Shown: one piece after another, positions 63,252-64,000 of the stretch
How the letters are laid out: every line of letters begins with the position of its first letter
How positions within the stretch are numbered: the stretch's first letter is position 1
Origin: Cyanobacteria bacterium FACHB-471
GTDB taxonomy: Bacteria; Cyanobacteriota; Cyanobacteriia; Elainellales; Elainellaceae
Assembly (NCBI GenBank): GCA_014695345.1
Contig: JACJOC010000049.1
Coordinates: 186,001-250,000 of the forward strand
Reading direction: 5' to 3'
DNA length: 64,000 nucleotides
Position numbers and translations under genes: made by a program
The notes under the pieces: model-generated
Databases searched by the model: none
Told to the model about the DNA's origin: nothing
What the model saw: only the letters and a program-made list of their open reading frames with translations

Positions 63252-64000
63252 ATGTTGAGTACCTTGATTTGGGCACCCGTTTTGGGAGCTACTGTAATTG
63301 CCTTTTTACCTCAGTTTTCCAATTCTGAGCGGGCCCGTCAGGCTGCTCTGGCGATCGCCATCTTTACTTTAGGATGGACTGTTTTTCTCATTACTCAATT
63401 TGATATCAGCAATGCAGGCTTGCAGCTTCAAGAGACGCTCCCCTGGGTTGAGCCGTTAGGGTTAACTTACCGCTTGGGAGTGGACGGGCTGTCCCTTCCG
63501 CTGGTCGTGATGAATAGCTTCCTGGTCGTGATAGCTATTTATAGTAGCGATCCAAAAATTAACCGTCCCCGACTTTACTATGCCCTCTTCCTATTGCTGG
63601 GGTCCGCCGTAGCAGGTGCATTTCTAGCTCAAAATTTGCTGCTATTTTTCCTGTTTTATGAGCTGGAGTTGATTCCTCTGTACCTGCTCATCGCCATCTG
63701 GGGTGGTGCAAGACGGGGATATGCAGCGACTAAGTTTTTAATTTACACCGCGACCTCTGGCATTTTGATTTTGGCTGCGTTCTTTGGGCTGACTCTGCTC
63801 ACAGGCGTATCCACGTTTGACTATGCGGCTTTACAATCCCAAGCTTTGCCGCTAGGAACGCAAATCATTCTGTTAGTGACGCTGCTGGTCGGTTTTGGCA
63901 TCAAGATTCCGCTAGTGCCGCTGCACACCTGGCTGCCCGATGCTCACGTTGAAGCTTCTACCCCAACATCAGTTCTTTTGGCAGGTATGCTGCTGAAATT
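63252..64000 (+). CDS. ndhD4: NDH-1 subunit NdhD4 (partial, runs off the right edge)
   Basis: The visible 249 residues begin at ATG 63252 with MLSTLIWAPVLGATVIAFLP, then VEPLGLTYRLGVDGLSLPLV and FFLFYELELIPLYLLIAIWG with the membrane Glu. GIKIPLVPLHTWLPDAHVEA, the Lys/Pro motif of the NuoM/NdhD family, follows. This is a proton-pumping subunit of the thylakoid NDH-1 complex. Its place after ndhF4 and next to the carboxysome genes suggests the CO2-uptake complex, in which a CupB/ChpX protein hydrates CO2. The cupB gene would be expected just beyond the window. Confidence 0.86.
   Translation, partial: MLSTLIWAPVLGATVIAFLPQFSNSERARQAALAIAIFTLGWTVFLITQFDISNAGLQLQETLPWVEPLGLTYRLGVDGLSLPLVVMNSFLVVIAIYSSDPKINRPRLYYALFLLLGSAVAGAFLAQNLLLFFLFYELELIPLYLLIAIWGGARRGYAATKFLIYTATSGILILAAFFGLTLLTGVSTFDYAALQSQALPLGTQIILLVTLLVGFGIKIPLVPLHTWLPDAHVEASTPTSVLLAGMLLK

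Noticed and set aside
1-64000. tRNA, rRNA or transposase genes
   Set aside because: Intergenic regions were read for cloverleaf and transposase-like content and none was convincing. A tRNAscan or Infernal run would settle it.

Overview
This window comes from a beta-cyanobacterium. The evidence is a ccmK2-K1-L-M-N-O beta-carboxysome cluster, divergent ndhF/ndhD genes of the CO2-uptake NDH-1 complex, tocopherol genes, Thf1/Psp29, the dnaK3-dnaJ pair, and very frequent GCGATCGC (HIP1) octamers. Gene content and the many small palindromic intergenic repeats resemble a filamentous or Leptolyngbya-like freshwater lineage more than marine picocyanobacteria. The genus cannot be fixed from the sequence alone. 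No rRNA, tRNA, CRISPR array, transposase or prophage was seen.

Layout. 1-5 kb: the 5' part of an FAD oxidoreductase with a RidA gene, a small GlsB/YeaQ-type membrane protein, an atzE/atzG-like amidohydrolase pair and two uncharacterised proteins. 5-8.4 kb: anmK (murein recycling) and ktrA/ktrB (K+ uptake). 8.5-10.4 kb: tocopherol methyltransferase and homogentisate phytyltransferase. 10.5-13.9 kb: dnaK3 and dnaJ. 13.9-15.8 kb: a glutathione S-transferase and a PEP-CTERM surface protein. 15.8-24.4 kb, minus strand: a long nitrogen-scavenging gene run. It holds a BMP-type ABC transporter (binding protein, two permeases, double ATPase) mixed with formamidase, two paralogous biuret/triuret-type cysteine hydrolases and a free-standing allophanate-hydrolase C-domain protein. 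Almost every gap in this run holds a different palindromic or tandem repeat.

24.6-32.8 kb, plus strand: an uncharacterised membrane-anchored protein, an Lrp regulator with a LysE exporter, an M23 peptidase, a ParA-like ATPase with a winged-helix partner, argF, a nucleotide-translocase-like membrane protein and a HAMP sensor with no recognised output domain. 32.8-46.8 kb: yvcK-like, mlaF/mlaD, a divergent Cdc48-type and double ArsA-type ATPase pair, hemF, a STAS protein, thf1, a ketopantoate-reductase-like gene and a lipoxygenase. 47-53.4 kb, minus strand: ccs1 and ccdA (cytochrome c maturation), ftsW and clpB. 54-56 kb: a Ser/Thr kinase with TPRs. 56-60.5 kb, minus strand: ccmO-N-M-L-K1-K2. 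61.3-64 kb, plus strand: ndhF4 and the start of ndhD4, running off the window.

The most promising less-described system is the 15.8-24.4 kb run. The transporter would import a small ureide or amide, and the enclosed hydrolases would release ammonia from it. The BiuH/TrtA-like enzymes, the stand-alone AHC-domain protein and the atzE/atzG pair 13 kb away together suggest oligo-urea (triuret, biuret, allophanate) breakdown. The substrate is inferred from family membership only. At the right end, the carboxysome genes and the CO2-hydrating NDH-1 genes form one divergent CO2-concentrating locus.
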